Counted from the first letter of the stretch, positions 10,884 to 22,839 are shown. The stretch: 64,000 nt of DNA from Antitrichia curtipendula (GCA_951230915.1 OX579642.1:11594001-11658000), one strand, 5' to 3'. Numbers and translations: made by a program. The notes: a model not told the origin generated them from the sequence alone.

Positions 10884-11938
10884 TTAACCCATTAAGGACC
10901 ATGGTTGATTTGGAGGGTGGGCAATCCTTTGTATGCCAATTGGGAGCAATTTTAAAACTTTTGAATGCAAGTGCCTATCAGAGATTTAACCGTACGGATG
11001 GAAGTGTTGCGCATAATAGAGGATTTAGCATTGAAATTTTTGGTGAAGGTGCGTTAGAATTTTTAGCAAATCTTAGTGTAATTTCAGCCCCTATTGTCTT
11101 GGTTTTTTCAACCCTCTGGCCACATGCCACCTCAGATTGGCCTAGTTATTGTCTTAAACTCTTCACTTCCCAATTTCCTAGACTCGTCCCCTTTGTCACG
11201 TCATCAAGTTCATTGACATGCTCTCTCTACAAACCAAAAAGGACCCAAATCAACCACAGAATGGTCGACCGGTCCTTAACCCCTCAAGGCCCATGCTCTT
11301 TCCCAAGTATCTCAAAATCTATTCTTGGATGAACAAAATGTCAACATTTTGATAAGTTGCATCAATTTTAAAAAAATTGTAACCATACAAATTCAAACTA
11401 GATATGTTAGAGATCACATAGCAAAAGAAAATACTACAATATCTCTTATGGATTGAAAGATTATAACATTTGATCAAGAGGGTGTTCAAACTATGAAAGT
11501 GATCTAAAGTCTTTCAATCCTCTTTTCACATCTCACATTTATAATTGAGGATATCAAAATAATATGAGTATGTAGAGTACAACATGTATAACCCTAATCA
11601 ATTTATGGCTTCTTAAAATCGACTCTACAACTTTTTAAATTAAATTTCTAATGTGATTGTTTCTCCAAGTTCTAGTGTACTTTAGGTTCATTCCAAGAGC
11701 TCTCAACACTCGAAAGTGAAGAATTTGCAATAGACACCCTTGCACAAAATCTTAAATAGAAAAATCATAATTAGACATTTTCAAAATCAGACTTTTGATA
11801 CTAAAACAAGACTCCAACAAGAATTTAAAAAAAATAATGATCATTGTAATTAATCATGAAGAAAATTTAGGCATCCCAAATTACAAACAAGGAGGGACAG
11901 TTTTGGTCCCCTTGGGCCTTGAGGGGTTAATGGGTTAA
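10884..11938. mobile_element. TTAA-flanked TIR element carrying a nested insertion
   Basis: Inverted sister of 9717-10,129. TTAA (10,884-10,887) precedes CCCATTAAGGACC, and the right end reads TTAATGGG then TTAA (11,935-11,938). The right terminus is split by a second element inserted at its internal TTAA (11,276-11,279 and 11,927-11,930). The open frame at 10,901-11,332 spans the element body and shows no transposase motif. Confidence 0.8.
11276..11930. mobile_element. TTAA-flanked TIR element nested in the previous one
   Basis: The core at 11,280-11,926 (647 bp) begins CCCCTCAAGGCCC and ends GGGCCTTGAGGGG. TTAA stands on each side. In the intact sister copy the corresponding site reads GGTCGTTAATGGG with a single TTAA; here it is GGTCC-TTAA-insert-TTAA-TGGG. 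The nesting therefore shows the duplication directly. No coding capacity. Confidence 0.82.
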
Positions 11939-12569
11939 GCCTTTGAAGGTTGAGATATATTGTTCATTCATTAAAAATTAAACTCCTTGATTGTACATAT
12001 AGGCACTCGAAGTTGGAATGAAGTTATTGGAGGTTGCTTGCAACACCAAAGAGACGATGTCTTCACATTTTTGTAAGGAATATAGGTCCTATAAGCGCAT
12101 GGGAATATACATTTATAGAATGTCAATGTAGTATGTTTTGTGTTAGATTGTTAGTGACTAATAAATGTTATTGAGAAGAGTCACATTCTTTCTTGCGTTT
12201 TCTTTCTCTAATATGATTGTTCCTTGGACATCTCAAAAATCATATTTACTCATTTTTAATTGGATGGAGTCTTTTATTTAGTTGCAGAACTAAATTGTTG
12301 CATAATTACAATGCATCATGTCTATTTCAAAAGTATGCAAAATTTGACTATAGTTTATGACAGAAGCTATTGTACACCTCAATTACTAACCACACACAAA
12401 TGTAAGAAATCCAATTCTTATATATCCGGAATATCACTTGCTTGAGTCATATTTCACAATATATCTTGGCTAAAATATGATTGGCTATAATCACATAATG
12501 CTTAGCCATGCCAAAAATGTAACTCTATAACTACATTCTATCATAAAATTACTGATAATATTTTACGTA
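11939..12569. other. Intergenic, no gene seen
   Basis: AT-rich spacer. One short open frame (12,260-12,445) has no recognisable features. ATATGACT-like words become frequent towards the array that follows. Confidence 0.5.
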
Positions 12570-12890
12570 AACTACGATATCAATAAAAAATATGACTCAC
12601 TAGGATCATATTCCACATGAGCAAAAAATATAATTCACAAGAGTCATTATCTATATAAGTAAAGAATATGAATCATGAGGGCATATTTCACATCAATAGA
12701 AAATATAACTTACAAGAGTCATTTTTCTACATAAGTAAAGAATATGACTCATAGGAGTCACTTTTCACATCTACAAAAAATATAATTCACAAGAGTCATA
12801 TTCCACATTAGTAAAAAAATTGACTATACAAAGTCATATGCCACATCAACCAAAAACATGACTACACAAAGTCATATGCCATGTAGAATT
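12570..12890. repeat. Degenerate tandem array, about 40-bp period
   Basis: About eight diverged units follow the pattern AAATATGACTCACAAGAGTC, then ATATTCCACATnAGTAAA. Each unit holds a small GACTC/GAGTC dyad. Spacing between successive ATATGACT-type words is about 35-45 bp. Related single words appear in the flanks and next to the gap at 3.8-4.2 kb. It looks like a decayed minisatellite. Confidence 0.7.
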
Positions 12891-15116
12891 TTTTTCCTTT
12901 ACCTGGATAGCTCAAGAAAAATTCAAGCCCCCAAAGATAGTCAAAATATACACTACATTGACAAAATATGACTAATTATAGATAATTATATTCTCCAATC
13001 CATATGATTGTCAATATGACTCATGTCCAAAGTAACTTGTCAATAATGACTAGACCCAATGATGTTGAGAATCATCTACAATGATTTATGCGTAAGCCAT
13101 ATTTTTCAATTTTACGACTCACTGTAGTCATATTTCGTAGTCATAAAACACTAATTTTGTTAGAATGCCCGGACATAAAATGTCCTTTAATGGTTAAAGT
13201 TGAAGTGTATTCATGATATCCATCTTTTGAAAGGTTAAGGTGTATTCTCACCTAATGTTTGGTAACAAAGGTTATAAAATCATAATATCTCTACTCAAGA
13301 CAACGTTTGTTATGAGTTGGTTTAACATTGGTTTGGCATAATTGGGGTCATCCTAAGTTATCAATTGTTCACACCTAGGAAATTTTTTTTTGCTTGAATT
13401 GCAATATTTAGGTGTTGAGTGTTCAAATATAAACCAAAATTAACAAATTAATCTTACAATATATTGATTCCTATTACTATAACCCCACTTCAAAAAATTG
13501 ATCAATTATCAATCACTAATCTTAATGGACGATGCATACATGTATCCACTTCATCATACAAAATACAATGCTCATAAATACAACCACATTGCATAATGCA
13601 TCCAAGAAATTTGAGGAAAGGTCCCCTGTCTCAAATTCAAGAAATCCCACCCATTATTGATTTGCCAAATTCTTTTCATTCTAAAAATCTACAGCTTGAC
13701 TTTGCACTATAATTTGAGTGCACTCTATTTTCTTCTTGTGCTTGATGTCCCTCTCTCTCTCACAACTAGGCACTCATCAACACCTCAAATTAATTAGACT
13801 TTGACATTTGCATACAATACTAAAGTAAAACCTATAAATTCATTACAAGATAAATGGGGCTTGAAGAGGGCTGCAAAACTGGAACAACAATGACATCACT
13901 TGCTGAATTTTTTTAAATTTAAATAAACAAGCATATATAATTCCAATTTTTTTACTTTTTATTAATTTAATTAGTGCAATTCATGTTGGCTGATACTCAA
14001 CTAACTAGGATTTTTTTGGTGTAGTAGTGACATCACTATTGGTTTTAAGATCTTCTTCAAGCCTGATTTTTCTTGTAATGATTGACAACAAATTTGAACA
14101 AATCTGAATGGACCATTGTATCAAAATCATCAATCATCAATCCCCAAATGGATCTCTATATAAGAAGAAAAAGAAAAAAGAAAAAAAGGGTATTAATTCC
14201 ATTGTAGATCAACTTCAATGAAGAGTATTGAGAAATACTCAACAAAGGTGCAACAAATTGCCAAACACTCTTACGTAGTAGTGCTTTGAGTAGTAGTGCT
14301 TTGAGGAGCACCTTACTAACCTCTACCTTCATTTTCATAACATGTGCCTTCCTCAAGAACTTGGTTGAACAACTAGTTGTCCTTTTCCTATTCAATTCAT
14401 CCAAATATAGTTTTAGTTGGCCCAATTCGTCTACTAACATTATTTAAGTATTACATTATCACAGAAGGGAGTAAAATTTTGTTAACACATAACATCTTTA
14501 AGAGTTTTGAGTTTGAGTTTGCAATATATTTACAGTACCTTCGTCACTCCACGACTTGGTATGTGCTACATCCTGTAATTCCCTCCAAAATTTAACTACC
14601 TAATGCGTAGGGCATGCTGAAGACAGTTTAAGCAGAAAAGCAGATTACCTTTTGACTCCTTTCTTGTCAAGACTCGAACGCCAATTGCACTGCAGCAAAT
14701 TTGCAATAACTGCGCATTTAAGGTATAAACATATGAATGTTAGTGTACAGTACATGACATTAGTATGGCATAAGTAAAATGCTTGTCAAGTACACAATCA
14801 TGCTGTCTCCACGATACAAGCAACAGTTCTGGTTACACCATAGGAAAGCTAAGTCAGGCATCTGCAGTACTAACCTCTTGAGGACCAAAATCATTATTCA
14901 ACACTTTCGAATGGATCATATAGGGACTTTCAGTTGTCAAATTTTATTTACTTTTTGACCAACACACGCAATGTCCTTCACTAATTCTTGTGATATAAAA
15001 AACTATCAGAATTATATTCTTCACAGGAAGGCAACTCATATTGGTCATTGTAAGAACATGAATCCAAGAGGTTAAGAGCTAACTATACAAACCATCGCTA
15101 TTTTCTGTACCCGCCT
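12891..15116. other. Intergenic to the 3' flank of the exonuclease gene
   Basis: AT-rich. A small tandem repeat of GTAGTAGTGCTTTGAG lies near 14,277-14,306. A minus-strand open frame (14,156-14,440) has no recognised domain. From about 14,600 the sequence is less AT-rich and probably includes the 3' untranslated region of the exonuclease gene. Confidence 0.5.
14943..14948 (-). terminator. Candidate poly(A) signal of the exonuclease gene
   Basis: AATAAA on the minus strand, about 170 bases past the stop codon at 15,117-15,119. Position and sequence fit, but such hexamers are frequent in AT-rich DNA. Confidence 0.35.
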
Positions 15117-17971
15117 CTATTTTGGAGTAAAAGCACGTTTCTTCCGTTTCTTTGACAAGGGAAAGGCAGACTTCGACCCATCTAAATCATATCCTTTGAG
15201 CCAGCCGGTGACTCGTAACCTGGTGCCCCGTCTGATCAACTCAAGAGCCAGGTATGCTGTGTTCTTCGCGTCATCCAGTCCACTGTGTGGTCTTCCCTTA
15301 AATTTGAGACCCATCAGTTCCACAGACTGTTTGAAATTCGCTCTTACATTACCATAAATCTCTCGATGCGGAATTTTCAAGTTAATCCATCTGCAAATGC
15401 ATCATTCACTGGTTCAACTTGAGGTTGACAAGTTCAGCAGTCTGGGAGGGTCCAAACAGGCCAACTTAGCTGGAATTGGTCACTGATGATCAGTTTCAAC
15501 CAACTGATAAGTTCCCTGGCCTGAACAGGACATGATTTCCACAAGAACAACGACAAGCACAAAACTCTCCAGGTTGTCAAACTAAAATGCGTAGAATCAA
15601 GCATAAACTCAAATGAGTGAAGGTCGAATGAACTGAGCATTGGAAACCAAAACACAGAACTGGGTAAATCATAACAGCTATCAATTGCATACCACCACGT
15701 AAGGTGAACCATCTCCCACAAATTTTCAAAAGAAGACACAGCACAAAGAAAGACATAGTCGTCTACAAGAGCAGGTAGTGCCCATCCTCATAGCAACTCA
15801 TGTGTATGTATGAAAATAGCTTCTCAGTAAAATTAGACAATTTTAAAACTTTTAGACAGCATCATAAAGAGAATTTCCTTCTAGTGATTCAAGGAGAGGT
15901 TTCCCTAGGGTCACAGTGATCACACAGAGGCCTCTCCACAATACATAGTGAATCCTCCATATGATCTCTGTGAACAAAGGGAGACCCCGCCCACGAATTA
16001 TGGAGACGACTCCCTTTATGATGTCGAATAAAAGTTCCTGAAACAATATGAATTTCCTGACAACCTTGTTATGACTCGCACGCTCTCACCAAATTGTTAG
16101 CAAAATCTTTTGCAGAGTAAACATTACCATGAATACTCAATGGACAATCGAAACACAAAAAATCATAGCTCTGTTCAAACTACGCTTCAAAGAAAGTTCC
16201 AAGCACGGAAGCGCACCATCAACTGCATATGAGGGGCAGTCAAGACCTGTTAAAATAGAATGGCTTCTGCAGACCTTTGTACAAACACTCTGAATCCAGC
16301 ATTGTTCTGCAATCCCAATCGGACCATGTTGCTACCACAAACCGTTTACTCTTGACTTCGTTCTCCTCTAACCAGGCATCGAGCATTTTTAGAGCCTTCC
16401 CGAGAAGCACACCATTGTCTACCTGCAAGAAATAAATCATCAGCTCCTTCATCAGCATTTGGCTGTAAGCGATTAGTCTCTTAACCTCATTCCTCACACC
16501 TCGACGTTGTACGAGGCCACCGGCAAAGTCTACTAATGCTTGTGTTGATAGTCTATTGACATGTTTATTTCAAGCAGTGAATCCTACTATATCCTTTGAG
16601 GAGGTCATTGGCAGGAGTGTTCATCATCAATGCTTCACCAGTTTAAAAACTCTAGAAGTACGCTAGAAAGGAAAGCCAAATTAATGCAATTGCTGGCATA
16701 TATACTAGAGTTACCAAGATTTAAAAGAGCTCTAGATCTAATGTATGTAAGATATATGTTGCTAACACTTGCCTAAGATTTCCACCGTAGTATTGAAGAA
16801 AATATCATCTGGTAATACACTGGTATATGAGGCACAGCACTGCGGAGGTAATGTGATCCTCACCTATTCGCATATTAAAGACAAAGACAATCATCTCAAC
16901 ACAAGATAACACATATTCTTTTTCAGGAGAGCGGTTCACAACTAACCTCGTCCTGTTGGATGCCCAGAAACCTCTTGCAAAAATCAGTGAGCTTGGGATG
17001 GTACACAGGCTTGACAAACTTATGAAAAAATGCCTCAACTTTTCGGGTCACAAGATTCACTAGTATTGCTGGAAACTCAATAATCTCCTGAGGGTGTAAT
17101 GTCATGCTGTTGTCGCATGTCGCCTCAAAGTCGATTGCTATCAGGTAATCAAAATCTTGGGATGGCTTCATAATCCCTAAAGATGATGACAATGTTGACT
17201 GTGTTAAACTTGTGTCCACTCGAAGTCTCTTTGGTAGTAGCCTTGGCTCTTCATCCCCAACTTCCACTTCAGGTGATGCTTCATTTGTGTTCGTGCATTC
17301 AAATGCATCCAGAGAGTCTGGAGCAAGAATTTCGCTTTGAGGATTCGGTTGCGAGTGTGAAGCTCCCTGTTCACAAGCTTCCGAGTGTTGGTCACCTCCA
17401 TTATGCAAATTTCGGGCATGGAGGCGCAAAAGTGCAGATTGTCGATTTGTGTCCATCCTCTCTGTAATCAACAAAGATCACAAACTCTTGAAATCTTCGT
17501 CGGTGAACAAACACTTAGACGCAGAAGCAGTTGTGCACACTAGTAGAGAATTCAACCCCAAATCTGTTCTTGAAAATGCAGTCGCATACATTAGTTCTTG
17601 GCAGGGCATACGTAACATTGCTCTAAATGTCAATGCAAGGTTTTTGGCAAGGTTTTTGTTCAAAACTACCAAACAATTCGCAAGCTTTTTCGCGACTAGG
17701 ATTTCTGGGTAGGGCTAGTAGCAAGTTTCTAAAAGAAAGCCCAAAGGATTTCGCCACGAGGATCTAAAAACAAATTTACAGACTGCAAAATTGATTTTAT
17801 TAGGGTAAAACTCTTCATGGACATACAATTCAAAGATGGAAATTACTGACTAAATCCAACTAAACGCAGCAAACTACTAAAACCCTAAAAGGAGGCCTAT
17901 TTCATAACACAAGCACGCAATTCAAGAACCACAAATAGGTTAGAACCCTCACCTCTTTGAACGTCATCCAT
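15117..17971 (-). CDS. ERI1-like 3'-5' exoribonuclease (DEDDh family)
   Basis: Predicted exons, in transcript order, are 17,971-17,953, 17,461-16,947, 16,422-16,247 and 15,390-15,117. The product is 327 aa and every junction keeps frame. The DEDDh exonuclease fold is complete: Exo I IAIDFEATCD with Asp117 and Glu119, Exo II WSDWDCRTM with Asp215, Exo III HSGLDDAKNTA with His272 and Asp277. The text GRPHSGLDDAKN and WINLK is typical of the ERI1/3'hExo group, which trims small RNAs, histone mRNA ends and 5.8S rRNA. Residues 10-110 are low-complexity; no SAP domain is evident. A basic stretch KKRKKR (317-322) may be a nuclear signal. Exon 1 encodes only MDDVQR plus part of a codon; translation could instead start at Met9 with a leader intron. 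The exonuclease assignment is firm; the substrate is unknown. Confidence 0.88.
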
Positions 17972-18530
17972 TCTGACGTTCCGGAAATCAGATTAATCAA
18001 ACCGGGGGAGTGCAACTCGCCCTCCTACGTCATCTCGTAAACCGTAATCCCTTGTTTCAATTCACCATCCTGACTACGCAAACCATGTGCATCACGCCCC
18101 GCCAAATGCAGTGAAATATTCAAGAAATTCTAAGACACGCATGGTCCTTCACTTCGCGATACAATTAATGCAAGAGGATGCGGGAAAAAAATTCAAAGAC
18201 TGAAGCAGAAATGCTTGCACATGTTAATGAAACCACCAATACACTACAGATTTCAGGGAAAAGCATGATCACCATCGACAATTTTTACTAAATTTTCACC
18301 AAATCTTCGATTTACTGATTCGTCCAAATCCAAAATAGGAATGCCCTCGCATACGGTGAAAGTGAAAACAGCAATGAGACTGAATCTTCAAAGAAAACTC
18401 TCCAACATTGCAAGAATGTCACATGATACTCTGTAAATAGTTTAAACCCTTAGCGCTCCAGACAATGAACAGAGTTTTCAGGGGCTTCGTTTTTTTACCA
18501 CAAAACTTCTTATTCATCCAAACCAATGTT
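17972..18530. promoter_or_regulatory. 5' flank of the exonuclease gene
   Basis: Less AT-rich sequence directly upstream of the predicted first exon, presumably leader and promoter. No unambiguous TATA box or known operator was identified. Confidence 0.35.
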
Positions 18531-18920
18531 TGGTATTTTCAAAAGCACTTTTTGGATGATGAATTTCATGAAATTGAGGTAAGTAATACTAGTATATATT
18601 TATAAAAATATAAGTAAAAATATGCAAAAATTCAAAAAAATTAGTTTATTGTCCATCATATAAGTTATTAGTTCAATTAACTACTAAAGTGATCAAGGTA
18701 CATTTTGGACAAAAATTGTCAAAAATTGCCACTTTCTAAGGCAACCAAAAAAAATTTAATTTCAATTTACAAAGTTTTATTAGACTACAATTGGGATTGT
18801 ATGGAAAAAAATTCACCTCACAAAGTGAAAGATTGCAATATTTGAAGTAGAAGGATATAGTGTTTTTTTAAACCTTATCCAAATAAGTCAACAACATTTT
18901 ACACCTCTTTTTGAAATTAA

Positions 18921-18993
18921 TAGGTATGTAACTAATAAGATACATGAGATTTTTTTGCAGGTGCATCTAATATCTTGTTAGTTACAAACCTAC
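18921..18993. repeat. Imperfect inverted repeat
   Basis: GGTATGTAACTAATAAGATA is followed about 15 bases later by an inverted version ending TATCTTGTTAGTTACAAACC, giving a long imperfect hairpin just left of the CACTA MITE. Confidence 0.5.
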
Positions 18994-19018
18994 TAATCTA
19001 TTATTTTTGGATCCCATG

Positions 19019-19210
19019 CACTAGTAGAAAACACAAGAATTTTGACAAAATTCTATTGATTTGGACTTGTTGATTTGGTCACTGTTTTGTTGATTTCAAC
19101 AGAAATCTGTTAATTGTAACAGATTTCTGATGAAATCAACAAAACAGTGACCGGATCAACACGTCCAAATCAACATAATTTTGTCAAAATTCCTGCGTTT
19201 TCTACTAGTG
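19019..19210. mobile_element. CACTA-type foldback MITE, 192 bp
   Basis: The element starts CACTAGTAGAAAACACAAGA and ends with the inverted form TTTTCTACTAGTG. A 3-bp target duplication ATG lies at 19,016-19,018 and 19,211-19,213. Almost the whole element folds back on itself (for example GATTTCAACAGAAATCTGTT against AACAGATTTCTGATGAAATC). CACTA termini and a 3-bp duplication place it as a MITE of the CACTA superfamily. It is absent from the corresponding part of the right-hand duplicate, so it inserted after the duplication. Confidence 0.85.
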
Positions 19211-20549
19211 ATGGTCAATCTCAAGCTTAAGATGTGATCAAGTGACACCAAAAGTACATTATTACTATTAATATGAAGACTCTCTTTCTCCATTATTGTT
19301 GTACCTACCTAATAGCCTAACTAACTTTAAGTGCACAATGTTGCAATCTTTTTGTTATGTTCACCTTTAGATGGATGTTTATGTATTAATCCTTCTACAT
19401 TTTCATTCAAATTTTTAAGACACTTTTGAGTTTAGAATCCAATCCTAACAAAATAGAAAAAATATTGCATTTATTACACACATTCATTTATACACATATA
19501 ATAGTTTGAATTAGTACCAATATCATGACAACAAGAAAGATGTTGAAGGTGTAAGGTGGTAAATAGGAAACAAAATTGGATTCATTTAATAATTGTGTGA
19601 CTCGGTGCCTATTGCATTAAAAAAAAGGTCTCCTACCAATGAATGACCTTCTTTTCCAAAGATCTTGTTTGGGTTTCTTGTAAAGGCCAACTTTTGTGGA
19701 GACAATTGCTCATAGAGTTTTAGTGTGAGGTATGGCTTAGAACATCCACACCCTTATTCAACAAATTTGTCATGGCAAATGCCTCATGATAGACTTAATT
19801 CAAGCTCTTTATTGAGTCCACTTTTCAAAGTTCAATTTTGGGAGGGTTTGTTCAAGATTTTATTCCTTGTCATGTAAGGGTGGAGAAACATTCACAACTC
19901 AAGTGCACTAGAAGCTAGTGCATCCAGCTCTAGCGTGCAAGGGTGTGAATTTTCTTATTACATGAATCTCGCAACTCAATGCACTATTGCACTCCCTCAT
20001 TTGCAAATTTTTAAAAGAAAATTGACCTATCAAGACTTGTCGTTCCCTTTTATGCCACTAACTTTGTCATAACACTTTTTACCAATGAGGCAAGGGTCCT
20101 TTTTCCATTCTTAAAAAGGAGCCCCCTCTAGTGAACAAAATTGTCTTATAAGGTAAACATGCCTATTACCAAGCAAATTTTATATTTAGGAATCTTAGAG
20201 AAGCTATTTGTCACCTCACATATTTTAAAAAATTTGAGAGAAATCATTTGCAAGTAGGATGAAGAAATTTTAATAAGGAGTGAGTTTTTTTTTGTGTCTT
20301 TTCAAAGTTTGTTGGGACTAAATTGGTAAAGCGTGGGTAGATCCATGCTAAACCACATGCTAACGTGTTCTATCTCCAAGTGCATTGTCATGATATTATA
20401 AGATTGTGGTGATGGACAGGTGACTCACACAAATGGAAGTGTCCACTAATTCTTAGTATTGGGTGAGTCCTTGCATTGGGTTGTTCTACCTTATGGCTCC
20501 TCATGGGCCAGGGAGTATTGACCCATGTATTGCCCTGTGTTTTCTTTGC

Positions 20550-21075
20550 TGCATATGATAAAATTTTCAAATTTTGAATTCATATTTGCAATCAAAGGTC
20601 CCCCCCCCACCCCCCCACAAAAAAAAGCTTGAAGTCATGAAGAAATACAAAATTTAGAAGCGCAAAATATGGGGCAATTTTTACATTTATCCTTTGACAA
20701 GGCAATACATGCGTCAATCCTCCTTGGCCCTCCTCTGACAAACTGACCCCAATCCTTGAATTAACCTGTAAGTCCCTCCAATACGGCCGGGGTGAACTGC
20801 CCCCCTTGCTCATTCCCCTAAAGAAATCCTACATTTTTTTATTTTCCATGCATGAATTTTTTTGCAAATTCTGAATTCATATTTGCAATCAGAGGCCCCA
20901 AATTAGTTAAGGGGACTACAGAAAGTAGATTTTACACGGCACAAAATAGGGGGCTTCTTTCTATATGCACCCCGGGATGGACTTTGGCAGGGACGAGCGA
21001 GGGGGCCAGTTCACCCCGGCCCTCCCTCCAGTACCATGACCTGGTCATACATTCAATCCGTCCTTCTCCGTGATT
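20550..21075. repeat. Mixed direct and inverted repeats
   Basis: A direct repeat GAATTCATATTTGCAATC occurs at about 20,577 and 20,873. An inverted pair GGCCGGGGTGAACTG (20,783) and CAGTTCACCCCGGCC (21,008) flanks about 200 bases. Poly-C stretches near 20,600 may be error-prone. Probably a decayed foldback element. Confidence 0.55.
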
Positions 21076-21090
21076 TCATCGTGGGACCTC

Positions 21091-21339
21091 GGATCTCAAT
21101 ATTTTGGTTGCACGAGATATTTCAGGAGGTGGGCCCTTTGCCCTCTCAAATTTCTGGCTTTCTCATTTTAGGGGTCCGGAGGCTTTTTTTTTTGAATTTT
21201 TTTGGCAAATTTGGGGCCTGCGGACCCAAGTTACTCTAGAAGGTCCCCTTCTACTTTAAAAAAACCCAAAAAAACAGGGGCAGGTTTTACCCCACCCACC
21301 CCTCCTGAAATATCTCGTGCAACCAATTTATCGAGATCC
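21091..21339. mobile_element. TIR element (GGATCTC ends), full-length copy
   Basis: The left terminus GGATCTCAATATTTTGGTTG, continuing to GCACGAGATATTTCAGGAGG, is matched by an inverted copy at 21,299-21,339 ending CGAGATCC. The element is 249 bp with no coding. Its left half recurs nearly unchanged at 43,694-43,810, which suggests recent mobility. No clear target duplication. Confidence 0.72.
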
Positions 21340-22000
21340 CCCCTTCCCTTTCAGCTGCAGGCAACGCCACGCCGCGCCAGTCCAGCTGAAAATTCAACAC
21401 TGCCGAGTGCCGACCTACGTTAACTTACTGGAATGAATGAATATATGTACTTCTTGTCGATCATTGAGCTTGGAACGACGGACGGTGAGGATCGAAAAGT
21501 GTCCGCTGGATGATCGCCTGCATCGTCGTTCCCTGTAGAAACAAAAGAATGAATCAGTGCATCTATTGGCAGGTGCAATAATCAAAGCAATTATCTCTGC
21601 CATCTTCTTTCCGCCACTCTCCAGTTCCCTACGTACTGTACTGTACGTAGCTAGCTTGCCCTTTCCCTTTTCGCTGATCTAGCCTATCTACCTCGTGCAA
21701 ATCGAGCGAGCGAGCGAGCAGTATCCACTAACTTACAGGTCAGGACAGGACAGGCCCTGTGTTCCGGCCACGCCGCGCCACTGAAGTCCAGATTCGTCCC
21801 CATCTGCCCCGCTGGCTTGCAGGGAGGCTGTTGGGCAAGGCAACTCGCACGGAACAGCAATGGGCTCTTCGATCAAGGGGAAGAGAAGGAAATCCATCTT
21901 TGGCGAATTGAAGCTGGGGTCCGTCCTGTTTCATGTCGCGGGGGGAGCTAGTGCGAGACGGGGAGTAGGTGCCTGGCTACAATGTTTCTAGTTTTCCTCC

Positions 22001-22839
22001 AAAGCTAATCTTCAAGTAAATTATTGTTTTTGGAAAAAAAATACTTTATCAGTACCACCAAAGGCTTCAGTGTTGTTTCTTGCAAACATTGATCTCCACT
22101 TGTTTTCGAAAACCTTGTAATAGGGGTAGTCGCACCTTCTTCACTGCATGCCCATTCCTCACAAAATGGGAATGTTGCAACTCTCGATTGGCTACTCCAA
22201 AGCAAAATATTCTTCTCTTTGTCCATTATTTTCCTCTGGAGGTGAATCATGGACGCGAAGAAGATTTCACCATTTAAGTATATTCTCCTATATTCCTACT
22301 TGTCGCGTTTTCGATGATGTTTTGTGTCGATGCCCAAGTTCTGTGCCTTCATCTTGTGTTCTACGCTAGAGCCGCATTCAGCACGTTCATCCTGCATTCC
22401 ATGTTGCAAGATGTTTTTTGATTCTCTACTCTTGTTCTCCACACAGAAGAAAAGGATTGTCACACCTTCTTCATGATTTCTAGCTCCTAATTGGTTCTTC
22501 TTTTCTGTCCTCAACTTCGCATTCTTCATAAAAAAATTGGTTTTAGAGAAGATGTGGTTCTCACTAATGATGCGGTAGTCTAAGAGTGTCCGATGGATGA
22601 CTTTCCAAATCACTATAGAAATGAAGAAATGCACCTATTGGTCCAAGAGGCATACCTTGGTTGTAGGTGGACGTCCTTCCTTAATTAATCTCCAATAGAA
22701 GAAAAATTGAACAAGTATTTGGATGCTGGCCTAACTACCTTACTAGTACTTTCTACTTAGTCATCACAATGCAAATTGGTCCTTGTTAGCTCAAACTCTT
22801 ATTTGTTCATTTTATCTCATTAGTGCAAGTAATTGTTTC
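22001..22839. other. Intergenic, possible decayed gene fragment or repeat
   Basis: A stretch near 22,560-22,650 (GTGTCCGATGGATGAC to TGCACCTATTGG) resembles 21,498-21,572 (GTGTCCGCTGGATGAT to TGCATCTATTGG). Minus-strand open frames (22,005-22,250, 22,296-22,634) show no domain I recognise and carry no convincing splice partners, so no gene is called. Confidence 0.4.

Larger units (their letters stand above)
18690..22000. repeat. Left copy of an old tandem duplication
   Basis: Several short similar blocks occur in the same order here and at 22.8-27.8 kb: the CACTTTCTAA-GGCAA area (18,730; cf. 22,895 and 24,200), ATGTAACTAAT (18,925; cf. 25,238), GTGTAAGGTGG (19,549; cf. 26,299), CGTGGGACCTC (21,080; cf. 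26,427), CTTTCAGCTGCAG (21,349; cf. 27,375), CAGTATCCACTA (21,719; cf. 27,513), CAGATTCGTCCCCATCTGCC (21,788; cf. 27,589) and GTGCGAGAC (21,951; cf. 27,758). Each copy contains insertions the other lacks. No gene is preserved in this copy. Confidence 0.6.

Noticed and set aside
10901..11332. 143-codon open frame
   Set aside because: It lies within a TTAA-flanked element and crosses the border of the nested element. The sister copy has no matching frame.
12570..12890. CRISPR-like regular repeats
   Set aside because: Units are degenerate with no unique spacers, and the sequence is eukaryotic. It is a decayed tandem repeat.
14156..14440. 94-codon minus-strand frame with Lys/Leu-rich text
   Set aside because: No recognised family, ends in a poly-Phe stretch from a T-run, and no adjoining exons found.
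14671..14700. T-arm-like sequence GGCGTTCGAGTC on the minus strand
   Set aside because: No matching acceptor, D or anticodon stems around it, so not a tRNA.
17478..17712. Open frames on both strands inside the exonuclease first intron
   Set aside because: A better model joins 17,953 to 17,461 with correct donor, acceptor and phase. Neither frame has a domain.
22005..22634. Possible gene remnant on the minus strand
   Set aside because: Read in all frames it shows no protein family I can name. Kept only as an intergenic note.
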